In this document: in pieces, positions 47,327-55,582 of the stretch | Numbering within the stretch: the first letter of the stretch is position 1 | How the letters are laid out: each line of letters begins with the position of its first letter | Origin: Crocinitomicaceae bacterium | Lineage (GTDB): Bacteria; Bacteroidota; Bacteroidia; Flavobacteriales_D; Crocinitomicaceae | Assembly: GCA_016709005.1 (NCBI GenBank) | Contig: JADJEU010000002.1 | Location: forward strand, 434,001-498,000 | Direction of reading: 5' to 3' | Length of the DNA: 64,000 bases | The notes under the pieces: model-generated | The model's input: the letters and a program-made list of their open reading frames with translations, nothing else | Told to the model about the DNA's origin: nothing | Databases searched by the model: none | Position numbers and translations under genes: made by a program

Positions 47327-48532
47327 TCAGATTCTTCGATTAGCCAACAACGGCGGTGGCTCCCCGTTAAATGGATTCCAGCGGCTGATGCTTTTTGCTT
47401 CCATGCCAGCAGCTTTCATGACTGCGCGATCACCATATTTTTCACGAATGTGATCCATGGCCTGATAGAGTTTTATGATCTCAATATCATCAAATAAATT
47501 TATCTGGTGACCACCTTCCACCAAATGACTGAAACGCACACCAATCAATCGCACCAGCATTCTTCTGTTATACAGTTTTCGAAATAATTCAATAGCAACC
47601 GGAATGATGCTGTGATCTGATGCACTGTATGGAATTTGTTTTTGCAAGGTGTAGGTTTGAAAATCTGAATAACGAATTTTCATGGTAATGCAAGCCGTCA
47701 ATTTATTTCCGCGGCGCAATTGAAAAACTAAATTTTCTGCCATCGCAGTGATCAAACCCTCGAGCATACGCACATCAATCGTATCTCTGTCAAAGGTACG
47801 TTCAGTAGAAATGGATTTGCGTTCATGGTATTGTACAACGGGTGTATTATCAATTCCGTTTGCTTTTTTCCACATCACAATGCCGTTTTTTCCAAACACT
47901 TTTTCCATCACCTCAACGGGCATTTCCTGGATGGATTGAATTTTTTTTACTCCCAGATTACACAACGAACGATACGTCACATCACCAATCATTGGAATTT
48001 TTTTTACAGACAACGGAGCTAGAAAACCTTTCTCGGTTCCGCTCAAAATGTTGAGTTTGTTATTGGGCTTGGCTTCACCGGTTGCAATCTTTGAAACGGT
48101 TTTATTGATTGACATTCCAAACGAAATTGGCAAACCTGTTTCACGAATAATTTTTTCACGCAATTCGCCCGCCATTTTATAACAGCCGTAAAATTTATCC
48201 ATACCCGATAAATCTGCATAAAATTCATCCACCGAAGATTTTTCATACAAGGGAACCGCCTCTTTAATAATCTCTGTTACCTCATTTGAATACTTGCTAT
48301 ACAGACCTGAATTTCCTCTAAGCACAATCGCCTCCGGACATAACTGTTTAGCCATACGCATGGGCATGGCAGAATGAATTCCAAATCGTCTGGCTTCATA
48401 ACTGCAGGATGCCACAACACCCCGATCTGATGTGCCGCCAATTAAAATTGGTTTTCCATTTAATCTACTGTCTATTTTTCGTTCGCACGACACAAAAAAG
48501 GTGTCTAAATCCATGTGCATGATTGTTCTCAT
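47327..48532 (-). CDS. dinB: DNA polymerase IV (Y-family translesion polymerase)
   Basis: A 401-residue Y-family polymerase. It starts MRTIMHMDLDTFFVSCERK, with the first catalytic Asp in MDLDTFF. The second metal site is SSVDEFYADLSGMD at about 102-115. SFGMSINKTVSKIATGEAKP and a helix-hairpin-helix (VKKIPMIGDVTYRSLCNLG) follow, then the little-finger domain. It lies 113 bases downstream of the dnaE-type gene on the same strand, so both are likely co-expressed for damage tolerance. No LexA-type protein or ImuA/ImuB is adjacent. Confidence 0.93.
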   Translation of the reverse strand: MRTIMHMDLDTFFVSCERKIDSRLNGKPILIGGTSDRGVVASCSYEARRFGIHSAMPMRMAKQLCPEAIVLRGNSGLYSKYSNEVTEIIKEAVPLYEKSSVDEFYADLSGMDKFYGCYKMAGELREKIIRETGLPISFGMSINKTVSKIATGEAKPNNKLNILSGTEKGFLAPLSVKKIPMIGDVTYRSLCNLGVKKIQSIQEMPVEVMEKVFGKNGIVMWKKANGIDNTPVVQYHERKSISTERTFDRDTIDVRMLEGLITAMAENLVFQLRRGNKLTACITMKIRYSDFQTYTLQKQIPYSASDHSIIPVAIELFRKLYNRRMLVRLIGVRFSHLVEGGHQINLFDDIEIIKLYQAMDHIREKYGDRAVMKAAGMEAKSISRWNPFNGEPPPLLANRRI

Positions 48533-48578
48533 AATTCTCTCTCCTGTTCGTTATTCCTTTTATCTGCTCAATCAATCA

Positions 48579-48648
48579 GGGCGAATGAAAATTCGAATCT
48601 CCTTCATTCACCATTCGTGGTAACGGGCGGGTGTAAAACCCGCCCCTA
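48579..48648. repeat. REP-like palindromes between dinB and dnaE
   Basis: GGGCGGGT (48625-48632) pairs with ACCCGCCC (48638-48645) around a five-base loop and is followed by CTACG. A decayed second element, GGGCGAATGAAAATTCG, is at 48579-48595. The CTA after the stem (48646-48648) is read on the minus strand as the TAG stop of dnaE, so the element contributes the stop codon. Confidence 0.8.
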
Positions 48649-51600
48649 CGCGCGGTGATCAATGCGACGGTTGCGCGTTACTACAATTTTTTCTTTTTCT
48701 ATGTCCTTAATTTCGCTGTATCGCGGATCTTCTATAACATCCATTTTTTCCATATACTCTGCTTCTACTGTAATACAATCATAATCTTCAATTACTTTTC
48801 CTTTTACTTTGTAAACACCGGTTCCGCGGAATTGAAATTTTTGTGCGATGGGTGGAAAATGAACGGTGTCCAACCATTGTCCTTCTTCATCAATGAAGGT
48901 TCCAAAATACATGGATGTTCCGCTTTTTGTTTGTGTATGTTTGCGGTGAATTAAATATCCTTTGATCCAAACAACCTGACCAATGTGATTGGGTAAATCT
49001 TTTGCCAAAACCACTTTTGTATCATCCGATCGCAAAAGATCAAAGGGACTGTGCAAAGGAAAACTCAACAACTCAATCTGATCAAACGCATCTTCCTGCC
49101 ATGAATTTTCCAATTTCGGAATTTGATATTCGGGGCGTTCAATTCTGAATAGATCTTTCATTTCGTACCCCTGATGGGCGAATGAAGATTCGCCCCTACC
49201 CCTGTTTACGTTTTTTTTGTCGAGTTTAAAATGTGCTTCCCACAACAAACTGCGTTTGTCTTTTTGGGTGAATCGAAATGCATCAATGCGAATCAAAATA
49301 CTAATCTGCTCCAATGAAATTTCGACGCGATCGATGAAGTCATTAAAATCTTTGAACGCTCCATTTGCTTCACGTTCATCTACAATTGCGTGCATGGAAT
49401 TAGTTCCAAATGAAAGCAACATGTGAAATCCTAAAAAGATATTTTTTCCAAGCAATCTGCTTTCAATTTCACTTTGATTCACACAAGGCGCATGAATAAT
49501 TGCACCGTGCAGTTTTGCTTCTGAAACATATAATTCAGTCCGATAAAATCCACCAAAATTATTAATGGTTGCAACCATGTACTCCAATGGATAATACGCT
49601 TTCAGAAAAAGACTCTGATAACTTTCAACCGCATACGAAGCCGAGTGACCTTTTGCAAAAGCGTAACCGGCAAAACTTTCTGTTTGTCTCCACACCTCAG
49701 CCGTGACTTCTGGTTCGTGACCCATGGCATCACAGTTGCTGAAAAACTTTGCACGTACCTGATCAAACTCATCACGCGAGCGGTATTTACCAGACATACC
49801 TCGTCTCATTTTATCAGCTTCACCTAAAGTTAATCCTGCAAAAAAATGCGCCACTTTAATCACATCTTCCTGATAGACCATCACCCCAAAAGTCTCTGGC
49901 ATCAGTTTTAATAATTCAGGATGCGCATCATTTCTTTTATCCGGATTGCGGAATCGTTGAATATACGCCTGCATCATTCCCGACTGCGCCACACCAGGAC
50001 GAATCACTGAGCTTGCGGCAACTAATCCCAAATAATCATCTACGCACAGTTTCCGAAGCAACATGCGCATGGCGGGCGACTCTACATAAAAACATCCAAT
50101 TGCTTTTGCGTTGCGCAACATGTCTTTGATGCGTTCATCTTTTTTAAAACGCTTCATGTCGTGAATATCTATGGGCGGATCATTGGGTTTTGTCTGACGA
50201 ATAATTTCCATTGCATCTTTAATTTTTCCCAAACCGCGCTGACTCAAAATATCAAATTTGAAAAGGCCAACATCTTCTGCAATGTGCATGTCAAACTGAA
50301 TGGTAGGATAACCTTTTGGTGGCATAAATGTGGCTGTAAAATAGTTCATCGGTTTTTCTGAAATCACTATTCCGCTTGAGTGAATACTCAGATGGCTGGG
50401 GAATCCATGAATGTATTGACTGTACTTCAAAACCAATTCAGACAAGTGATTCAGGCCCCAGGTTTGAACCTGCTCTTTACTCAGTTTATCAATTTCTTCT
50501 TTGGGTAAACCAAATACTTTTCCAAGCTCACGCACTACCGCTTTATTTTGAAAGCGATTGTATGTTGCAACCAGTGCAACGTGTTTGAATCTTTTAAAAA
50601 TATAGGCAGTGACATCATCGCGATCACGCCATGAAAAATCAATATCAAAATCAGGTGGATTGGTGCGATATAAATTGATGAACCGTTCAAAATACAAATC
50701 CAGTTCGATGGGATCCACATCTGTAATTCTAAGGAGATATGCAACCACGCTGTTTGCTCCACTTCCGCGGCCGACATAGAAATATCCTTTAGAACGAGCA
50801 TAGGAAACGATATCCCAATTCATTAAAAAATAAGAGATGAATCCCATCTGTTTGATGACCGCAAGTTCTTTGTCAATTCGCTTTTGAATTTCATCTGTTT
50901 TATCCGGATAACGATATTGAATTCCATCCAGACAAAGTTTCAAAAGCAAGGCTTCATCTTCTTCAGCACTGCCAGTATAATGCTTTTGATTTTGCGGTTC
51001 GGCTCCCTCTGAAAAATCAAAAAAGATAGAAGATTCGTCCAGAATTTTTTGGGTATTTAAAATGGTTTGCGGATACTCTTCATAAACTTTTAAAAGTTCA
51101 TCAACAGGTATCATTTGATGATTGATATCACCCTGTTCAGATTCCGGTAGTTTACTTAATAAAAGATTCTTATCAATCGCGCGTAAAAGCCGGTGAGCAT
51201 TGAAATCTTTTTTATTTCTGAAAGAAACCGTTTGCAGAATAACTGCTTTTGAAACATCTATTTTTTTGATGCGGATATAATCTAAATCTGTCGGTGCAAT
51301 TCCAACAAATTCATTTTCTTTCAACTTATAAATACGATTGCGTTGAAACGGATAAACCACAAATACATTTTCAAATTCAGGAGCCTGCGCTGGAATTGGT
51401 AAATGGCCCGATTCAGTTTCTGTTTTGTTCTGTAAAAAAGGGGTGAGGTATTTATTGATCTCTTCAAAACCAACATTGTTTTTTGCAATGGCTACAAATT
51501 GCTGCTCAATGCCGTTTCTGAAATCAACTCCAATAACAGGTTTGATTTCATATTTAGATGCTTCACGAATAAATTCAAGACAAGCAGAGGTGGTATTGAT

Positions 51601-51681
51601 ATCTGTCAACACAAGACTTTTCAACCCGTTTTTTTGTGCGAGTTGCAAGAGTGTTTTGGAACTGAACGTTCCATAACGCAA
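48646..51681 (-). CDS. DNA polymerase III alpha subunit-like (DnaE-type) polymerase
   Basis: A C-family polymerase of at least 1011 residues, shorter than replicative DnaE. A degenerate PHP domain is N-terminal. The catalytic motif PPDFDIDFSWRDRDD is at about 340-354 and FDILSQRGLGKI supplies the third acidic residue. A helix-hairpin-helix/OB-type C-terminus follows (VVWIKGYLIHRKHTQTK). The first canonical in-frame start is TTG 51681, but homology-like sequence continues upstream (IYLNTHTYYSLRYGTFSS), with ATC at 51711 where family members have ATG. The pairing with dinB suggests an error-prone translesion role rather than chromosomal replication (inference). A REP-like palindrome is inserted in frame at 49176-49195, and the stop codon lies in another. 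Confidence 0.88.
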   Translation of the reverse strand: MRYGTFSSKTLLQLAQKNGLKSLVLTDINTTSACLEFIREASKYEIKPVIGVDFRNGIEQQFVAIAKNNVGFEEINKYLTPFLQNKTETESGHLPIPAQAPEFENVFVVYPFQRNRIYKLKENEFVGIAPTDLDYIRIKKIDVSKAVILQTVSFRNKKDFNAHRLLRAIDKNLLLSKLPESEQGDINHQMIPVDELLKVYEEYPQTILNTQKILDESSIFFDFSEGAEPQNQKHYTGSAEEDEALLLKLCLDGIQYRYPDKTDEIQKRIDKELAVIKQMGFISYFLMNWDIVSYARSKGYFYVGRGSGANSVVAYLLRITDVDPIELDLYFERFINLYRTNPPDFDIDFSWRDRDDVTAYIFKRFKHVALVATYNRFQNKAVVRELGKVFGLPKEEIDKLSKEQVQTWGLNHLSELVLKYSQYIHGFPSHLSIHSSGIVISEKPMNYFTATFMPPKGYPTIQFDMHIAEDVGLFKFDILSQRGLGKIKDAMEIIRQTKPNDPPIDIHDMKRFKKDERIKDMLRNAKAIGCFYVESPAMRMLLRKLCVDDYLGLVAASSVIRPGVAQSGMMQAYIQRFRNPDKRNDAHPELLKLMPETFGVMVYQEDVIKVAHFFAGLTLGEADKMRRGMSGKYRSRDEFDQVRAKFFSNCDAMGHEPEVTAEVWRQTESFAGYAFAKGHSASYAVESYQSLFLKAYYPLEYMVATINNFGGFYRTELYVSEAKLHGAIIHAPCVNQSEIESRLLGKNIFLGFHMLLSFGTNSMHAIVDEREANGAFKDFNDFIDRVEISLEQISILIRIDAFRFTQKDKRSLLWEAHFKLDKKNVNRGRGESSFAHQGYEMKDLFRIERPEYQIPKLENSWQEDAFDQIELLSFPLHSPFDLLRSDDTKVVLAKDLPNHIGQVVWIKGYLIHRKHTQTKSGTSMYFGTFIDEEGQWLDTVHFPPIAQKFQFRGTGVYKVKGKVIEDYDCITVEAEYMEKMDVIEDPRYSEIKDIEKEKIVVTRNRRIDHRA
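49176..49195. repeat. REP-like palindrome inside the dnaE coding sequence
   Basis: GGGCGAAT (49176-49183), GAAG loop, ATTCGCCC (49188-49195), followed by CCTAC, the same design as the elements at 48579-48648. It is translated in frame as part of the segment RGRGESSFAHQGYE in a linker before the OB-type domain. Confidence 0.8.
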
Positions 51682-51936
51682 ACTGTAATATGTGTGCGTG
51701 TTGAGGTAGATAAAATTCGTTTTTTGTTTTAATAACTGGCGTGAGCAGTTTGCTTCGTTTGGTACAAATGCAAAGTAACGATATTTTAATCATTTCACGA
51801 CAGCTTATTAATCATTTTGTTTCATGAAGCTTGTTTTTATTGAGATTTATTTTTTATTTTTGTGGCTTCCAAACGATCTTTTTGGTGTTATTCTGACACC
51901 TCATAAATTCCAGAAAAACGAGATTTTATTTATACA

Positions 51937-51969
51937 AAATTGGAGGTCACAGTTTGTGACCTCCAATTT
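51937..51969. promoter_or_regulatory. Palindrome 1 upstream of the ORF6N gene
   Basis: A perfect 15-bp inverted repeat AAATTGGAGGTCACA / TGTGACCTCCAATTT with a three-base centre. It shares the core GGTCACA/TGTGACC with palindrome 3. Possible operator or hairpin; the function is not shown. Confidence 0.7.
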
Positions 51970-51979
51970 AAAACTATTG

Positions 51980-52036
51980 AAATTGAAAGAAGGAGAATTG
52001 ACTGTTCCAGATGAAGTGTTGCTGACAAAGATTTAA
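51980..52036 (+). pseudogene. Truncated copy of the ORF6N gene 5' end
   Basis: The translated sequence KLKEGELTVPDEVLLTKI followed by a stop closely matches the first residues of the intact gene at 52170 (KEKEILIPDEVLLNKI). The spacing from palindrome 1 to this fragment resembles that from palindrome 3 to the intact gene, so the palindrome and coding start appear duplicated together, with the rest of the copy lost. Confidence 0.65.
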
Positions 52037-52047
52037 TGACTTGAAAC

Positions 52048-52072
52048 TTAAGGTCGCAAATTGCGACCTTAA
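52048..52072. promoter_or_regulatory. Palindrome 2 upstream of the ORF6N gene
   Basis: A perfect 12-bp inverted repeat TTAAGGTCGCAA / TTGCGACCTTAA with one central base. It carries the GGTCGCA variant of the core, also found inside the ORF6N coding sequence at 52379-52393. Confidence 0.7.
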
Positions 52073-52132
52073 AAAAGACTGTATTATAAAATGTTATACC
52101 GTCTGGAACAAATTGAAAACTAACAATAAACT

Positions 52133-52159
52133 TTTGAGGTCACAATTTGTGACCTCAAA
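52133..52159. promoter_or_regulatory. Palindrome 3, immediately upstream of the ORF6N gene
   Basis: A perfect 13-bp inverted repeat TTTGAGGTCACAA / TTGTGACCTCAAA with one central base, ending 10 bases before the ATG at 52170. Its position would let a bound protein or RNA hairpin block transcription or translation of the gene. Confidence 0.7.
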
Positions 52160-52169
52160 CAAATGACCT

Positions 52170-52700
52170 ATGAAAGAAAAAGAAATACTTATACCAGACG
52201 AGGTACTGCTCAATAAAATCTATTTGATCCGTGGACAAAAGGTGATGATAGATCGTGATTTAGCCCAGCTATACGGGGTTGAAACCAAGCGATTAAAAGA
52301 ACAAGTTAAACGTAATCAAGATAAATTTCCAGAACATTTCATGTTCAGACTCACCGAAAAGGAGATAGATTTCATGGTGTCGCAAAATGCGACCCCTTCC
52401 AAACAACAATTAGGTGGAGCCATTCCAATGGTCTTTACTGAGCATGGCGTATTGCAACTGGCTAACGTCATAAACAACATAGTGGCCATCAAAATCAGCA
52501 TCCGAATCATTGAGTTATTCGTAAAAATGCGTGAGGTGATTTTAACTCACAAGGATCTATTATTGGAAATGGAAGAAATACGCAAAAAGATGTCAGTTCA
52601 AGATGAACGAATTGATTTGGTGTTTGATTATCTAACGCAATTTATTACCACAGATGCAACCGAAATGGAGCGGAGAAAAATTGGATTCAAATCAAAATAG
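52170..52700 (+). CDS. ORF6N domain protein (KilA-N-type DNA-binding)
   Basis: A 176-residue protein. The ORF6N domain covers about residues 5-95: KIYLIRGQKVMIDRDLAQLY, ETKRLKEQVKRNQDKFPE, HFMFRLTEKEIDFMVSQNAT and VFTEHGVLQLANVI. The C-terminal third is a coiled coil (LLLEMEEIRKKMSVQDERID). ORF6N proteins are found in phages and in bacterial accessory loci and are thought to bind DNA. Three strong palindromes and a fragment of its own 5' end precede it, and a fourth, shorter palindrome is within the coding sequence (52379-52393), encoding SQNAT. No other phage genes are near. Autoregulation is inference. Confidence 0.9.
   Translation: MKEKEILIPDEVLLNKIYLIRGQKVMIDRDLAQLYGVETKRLKEQVKRNQDKFPEHFMFRLTEKEIDFMVSQNATPSKQQLGGAIPMVFTEHGVLQLANVINNIVAIKISIRIIELFVKMREVILTHKDLLLEMEEIRKKMSVQDERIDLVFDYLTQFITTDATEMERRKIGFKSK
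52379..52393. promoter_or_regulatory. Palindrome 4 within the ORF6N coding sequence
   Basis: GTCGCA / TGCGAC with a three-base AAA centre, the same core as palindrome 2. It falls in the segment encoding VSQNATPS. Confidence 0.55.
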
Positions 52701-52705
52701 AATTT

Positions 52706-53227
52706 TTATGGCCTCGAATAATCCACCTCAGGATAAACCGGGCCAACAACCATTTTCAGATTTTCTCTGAGTGTTACGTTGTAAAGAACAGATGCCTGAT
52801 CTTCGATAAACCAAGGGTAACAGCGCGAATACGGTGTATCAAAACCTTCAGCACTCAACTGAAATAAAGCATAGCGCTGAGAATAATAATTTACCTTTTC
52901 CGAATCACTTTTTGACAAACCCTTTTTTGGTTTTACTAAAAAATAAATGTGCGCTTTGGTTTTTATTCCTGTTGTTAGAATGTTCGTGGCGTTTTCTTCA
53001 CTATTTTCAAATGCATCAATTGGCGCATTGATATAATTTGATTTCAAAACCCAAATTGGGTCTGGATGTTCAAGTTTTAAGGTGTCTCCAATCATTTGCA
53101 TTTGCCACGATTCTGGAAGAGCTATCTGAAGTTTTTTGAGAAGTGTATCTTCATCAATCTGATTAACCACAAAGTGACTCATACTTAAACAAGCAGTGGC
53201 TGCAAGCAAAACTAAAAATGTCTTCAT
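52706..53227 (-). CDS. Hypothetical exported protein
   Basis: A 173-residue protein from ATG 53227, where a signal peptide begins (MKTFLVLLAATACLSMSH); the open frame extends to 53326 but without support. The mature part has aromatic-rich segments (LPESWQMQMIGDTLKLEHP, FEISG-free, GFDTPYSRCYPWFIEDQ). I do not recognise it. It converges on the ORF6N gene, with the two stops five bases apart. Confidence 0.7.
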   Translation of the reverse strand: MKTFLVLLAATACLSMSHFVVNQIDEDTLLKKLQIALPESWQMQMIGDTLKLEHPDPIWVLKSNYINAPIDAFENSEENATNILTTGIKTKAHIYFLVKPKKGLSKSDSEKVNYYSQRYALFQLSAEGFDTPYSRCYPWFIEDQASVLYNVTLRENLKMVVGPVYPEVDYSRP

Positions 53228-53313
53228 AAAAAGATTATCTATTTCAAGGTATGAAAAAAAACAGAATACAAGTGAATCATACAAAAACAGTTCTGTACAT
53301 TTAACTACGCCAC

Positions 53314-54030
53314 ATGCAAACATCACTTAAAATAGCTCTGCTGCGCCTTGCACTTGTAAATCTGATTCCGGTAATTGGGGTGATATTTTTTGAATGGGAA
53401 TTATTTGAGATTGGTGTTTCATATGTTCTTGAGACGTTTGCAATCTATACGGTTTATGAGATTGATCATTTCTTTATTGATAAACGCACACGAATTCCAT
53501 TTGTATTTGCATTCATTCAATTAGTGTTTGCTTTAGTGACGGTTGCAGCCTTTATGTTTGCAACCATTTTAATTATTTACTTCATCTTAACGCCACCTGA
53601 CCCGCATGATTTTACCAAAGACTTATTCCGAAAACTTGACCGCATTAATCTGATCATTCCCTTATCCGTTCTAATAACTATAGAGTTCATTACCTATTAT
53701 ATTCGAAAATCCAAAGACGTATTGCATCAAGCAAACAGCACCTGGCGAGTCATTCGCCGAATTTTATATTCACACTTATATATCAGCGGCAGTTTAATGT
53801 TTTTGTTTTTCTTTCCTCAAAGTTTGGTATTATTTATTCCGTTTTTTATCGGCTTAAAAATTGTGCTCGAATACTCAACGGAGGATGAACGTGTGTTCAA
53901 AGCACTTGGAGTTTGGATACTAAAAACCCGCATGGGACGTTGGTTTACAGAATATTCCAAAAATGAAATGCACCCAAAAGGTTACCTTTCCAAAAAGCCG
54001 ACATATAGTAGAAGAAACAAACGAAAATGA
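53314..54030 (+). CDS. Integral membrane protein, possibly DUF6498-like
   Basis: A 238-residue protein with about six membrane segments: about 7-25, 29-48, 65-95, 107-127, 148-170 and 172-185. The N-terminal pattern with VIFFEWELFEIGVSYVLET recalls DUF6498-type membrane proteins; I am not certain. The basic C-terminus (SKKPTYSRRNKRK) should be cytoplasmic. The stop overlaps the start of the ECF sigma gene by ATGA, so it may be part of that signalling unit. Confidence 0.75.
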   Translation: MQTSLKIALLRLALVNLIPVIGVIFFEWELFEIGVSYVLETFAIYTVYEIDHFFIDKRTRIPFVFAFIQLVFALVTVAAFMFATILIIYFILTPPDPHDFTKDLFRKLDRINLIIPLSVLITIEFITYYIRKSKDVLHQANSTWRVIRRILYSHLYISGSLMFLFFFPQSLVLFIPFFIGLKIVLEYSTEDERVFKALGVWILKTRMGRWFTEYSKNEMHPKGYLSKKPTYSRRNKRK

Positions 54031-54596
54031 CCGACCAGGAAGTCATAGCACACATTCGCCTTGGAAAGCGTGAACCGGCGATAAAGGAACTTTACAAAGA
54101 GTTTCCTAAAGTGAAAGGTAATATTATCTCCAGTGGAGGTGATGCTGAAATTGCGCGTGAAATATTTCATGACAGTTTAATTCTTCTCATTGAAAAAGTA
54201 TCGAATCCGCAATTTGAACTTACTTCAAAACTCTCCACTTATTTATTTGGAATCAACCGTTTTTTATGGAAGAATGAGGCTCGTAGAAGATATAAAAACC
54301 CTGAACTGGAATGGAAAGACACATTGATCTTGTCTGCCGAAGATTTGGGCTACAACGATGAAAAAGAAGAAAAAATTAAATTGCTTGAGAAAGTTTTAAA
54401 TCAAGTTACTGAACGCTGCAAAAAAATATTTGAGCTCTTCTATTTCAAAAAAGAAGACATGAATACTATTGCAAAAGAACTCGATTTTTCAAGTGTGAAT
54501 TCTGCAAAGACGCAAAAATACAAATGCATGGAACGCGCCATTGAACTAGCTCGTCAATTATCTCCAAACGAAATACAAACCTTGTCAGCCGAATGA
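54027..54596 (+). CDS. ECF-type RNA polymerase sigma factor
   Basis: A 189-residue sigma factor. Region 2: DAEIAREIFHDSLILLIEKV and LSTYLFGINRFLWKNEARRR (about 38-88). Region 4: LNQVTERCKKIFELFYFKKE, then MNTIAKELDFSSVNSAKTQK (about 125-170). Both ends overlap neighbours by 4 bases (ATGA): the membrane-protein gene upstream and the putative anti-sigma gene downstream. It should drive a small regulon in response to an envelope signal. Distinct in sequence from the sigma factor at 8839-9351. Confidence 0.9.
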   Translation: MTDQEVIAHIRLGKREPAIKELYKEFPKVKGNIISSGGDAEIAREIFHDSLILLIEKVSNPQFELTSKLSTYLFGINRFLWKNEARRRYKNPELEWKDTLILSAEDLGYNDEKEEKIKLLEKVLNQVTERCKKIFELFYFKKEDMNTIAKELDFSSVNSAKTQKYKCMERAIELARQLSPNEIQTLSAE

Positions 54597-55582
54597 GAGC
54601 AGATTTAAATACCATGGAAAAAATTGATCAGTATCTGCAAGGAAAATTATCCGGTAGTGAACTCAGTCAATTTGAATCAGAGTTGGTTTCTAACCCTGAG
54701 CTTCAAAATCTTGTCAGCAATCAGCAATTATTTATTCAAACGGTAAACAGAAAAGCTTTGCTTGCAGAGATTCATGCTGTTGCTGGAATTGGCGGCGCGC
54801 CCTGGTATGCTAATCCCTGGGTTGCTATTTCCGGTGTTGTGATTGTTGGTGGAATAATTGCAGGAACTATTTACTACACTTCTGACGAATCAGAAACTCC
54901 TCAAAACACACTTGCGATTACAGAAACAACCACACCAGACAGCAGTACTATTGAGACCATTAACTACAATGAAATTGCTTTTGATGATTCTACGCTGACT
55001 ATCATTACATCTCACTCAAAAGATAAAGTTGTTTCAGGCAAATCAGAAGTAATCAAAACAGATCAAGCAGATCCAGTTGTTTGTGACGATGCTACCGATG
55101 GTTACAGCACTGAAATAAATTCAGATAATAATCATCTGGACTATCAGCACAAAAGTGAAGCACAAAACGATGACTCGGATGCAAAAAACCGCAACCGAAA
55201 AACAAGTTATCCAAAAGGCAGTTCAGCGATGAATGACTTTGTTGACAAATACATGCGCTTTCCAGGAACGGCAAAAGAGAAGAAACTTTCTGGAAATGTG
55301 AAGGTGACTTTTTTGGTAACAGAAGGCGGCGAACGAACAGAAATTCAGTCGACGTGTTTTGCTATGCGTGATCAAAATGACAAGCCGTTAACCAATACCC
55401 AATTTGTATTCAATCAAAAAATAGCAAACTTGTTTGAAAGAGAAGCAGAGCGGATAGTACGCATTATGCCTTTATGGATTCCGGCTACTGATTCTGGCGG
55501 AAATCCAGTATTAACTCCGGCCGAAATTTATTTCAATTTCAGTTTGAAAGAAGGTATTTCCGCTTATCGGCTAGATGATTAA
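54593..55582 (+). CDS. Putative membrane anti-sigma protein with TonB-C-like domain
   Basis: A 329-residue protein. The N-terminal cytoplasmic part (MEKIDQYLQGKLSGSELSQF; an alternative ATG is at 54614) is the usual short helical head of Bacteroidota anti-sigma proteins. One membrane segment is at about 72-94. A long acidic, Ser/Thr/Asp-rich linker follows, and a C-terminal domain from about 215 (MNDFVDKYMRFPGTAKEKKL, then GNVKVTFLVTEGG) resembles the TonB C-terminal fold. It overlaps the sigma gene by 4 bases. The anti-sigma function is inferred from coupling and topology. Its stop abuts the stop of the converging envC-like gene. Confidence 0.78.
   Translation: MRADLNTMEKIDQYLQGKLSGSELSQFESELVSNPELQNLVSNQQLFIQTVNRKALLAEIHAVAGIGGAPWYANPWVAISGVVIVGGIIAGTIYYTSDESETPQNTLAITETTTPDSSTIETINYNEIAFDDSTLTIITSHSKDKVVSGKSEVIKTDQADPVVCDDATDGYSTEINSDNNHLDYQHKSEAQNDDSDAKNRNRKTSYPKGSSAMNDFVDKYMRFPGTAKEKKLSGNVKVTFLVTEGGERTEIQSTCFAMRDQNDKPLTNTQFVFNQKIANLFEREAERIVRIMPLWIPATDSGGNPVLTPAEIYFNFSLKEGISAYRLDD

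Noticed and set aside
51824..52036. A 70-codon protein-coding gene
   Set aside because: Only the last 18 codons resemble anything, namely the start of the neighbouring ORF6N gene; the rest runs through a palindrome and noncoding sequence.
52170..52700. Prophage signal from the ORF6N gene
   Set aside because: No integrase, structural, lysis or replication phage genes occur around it.
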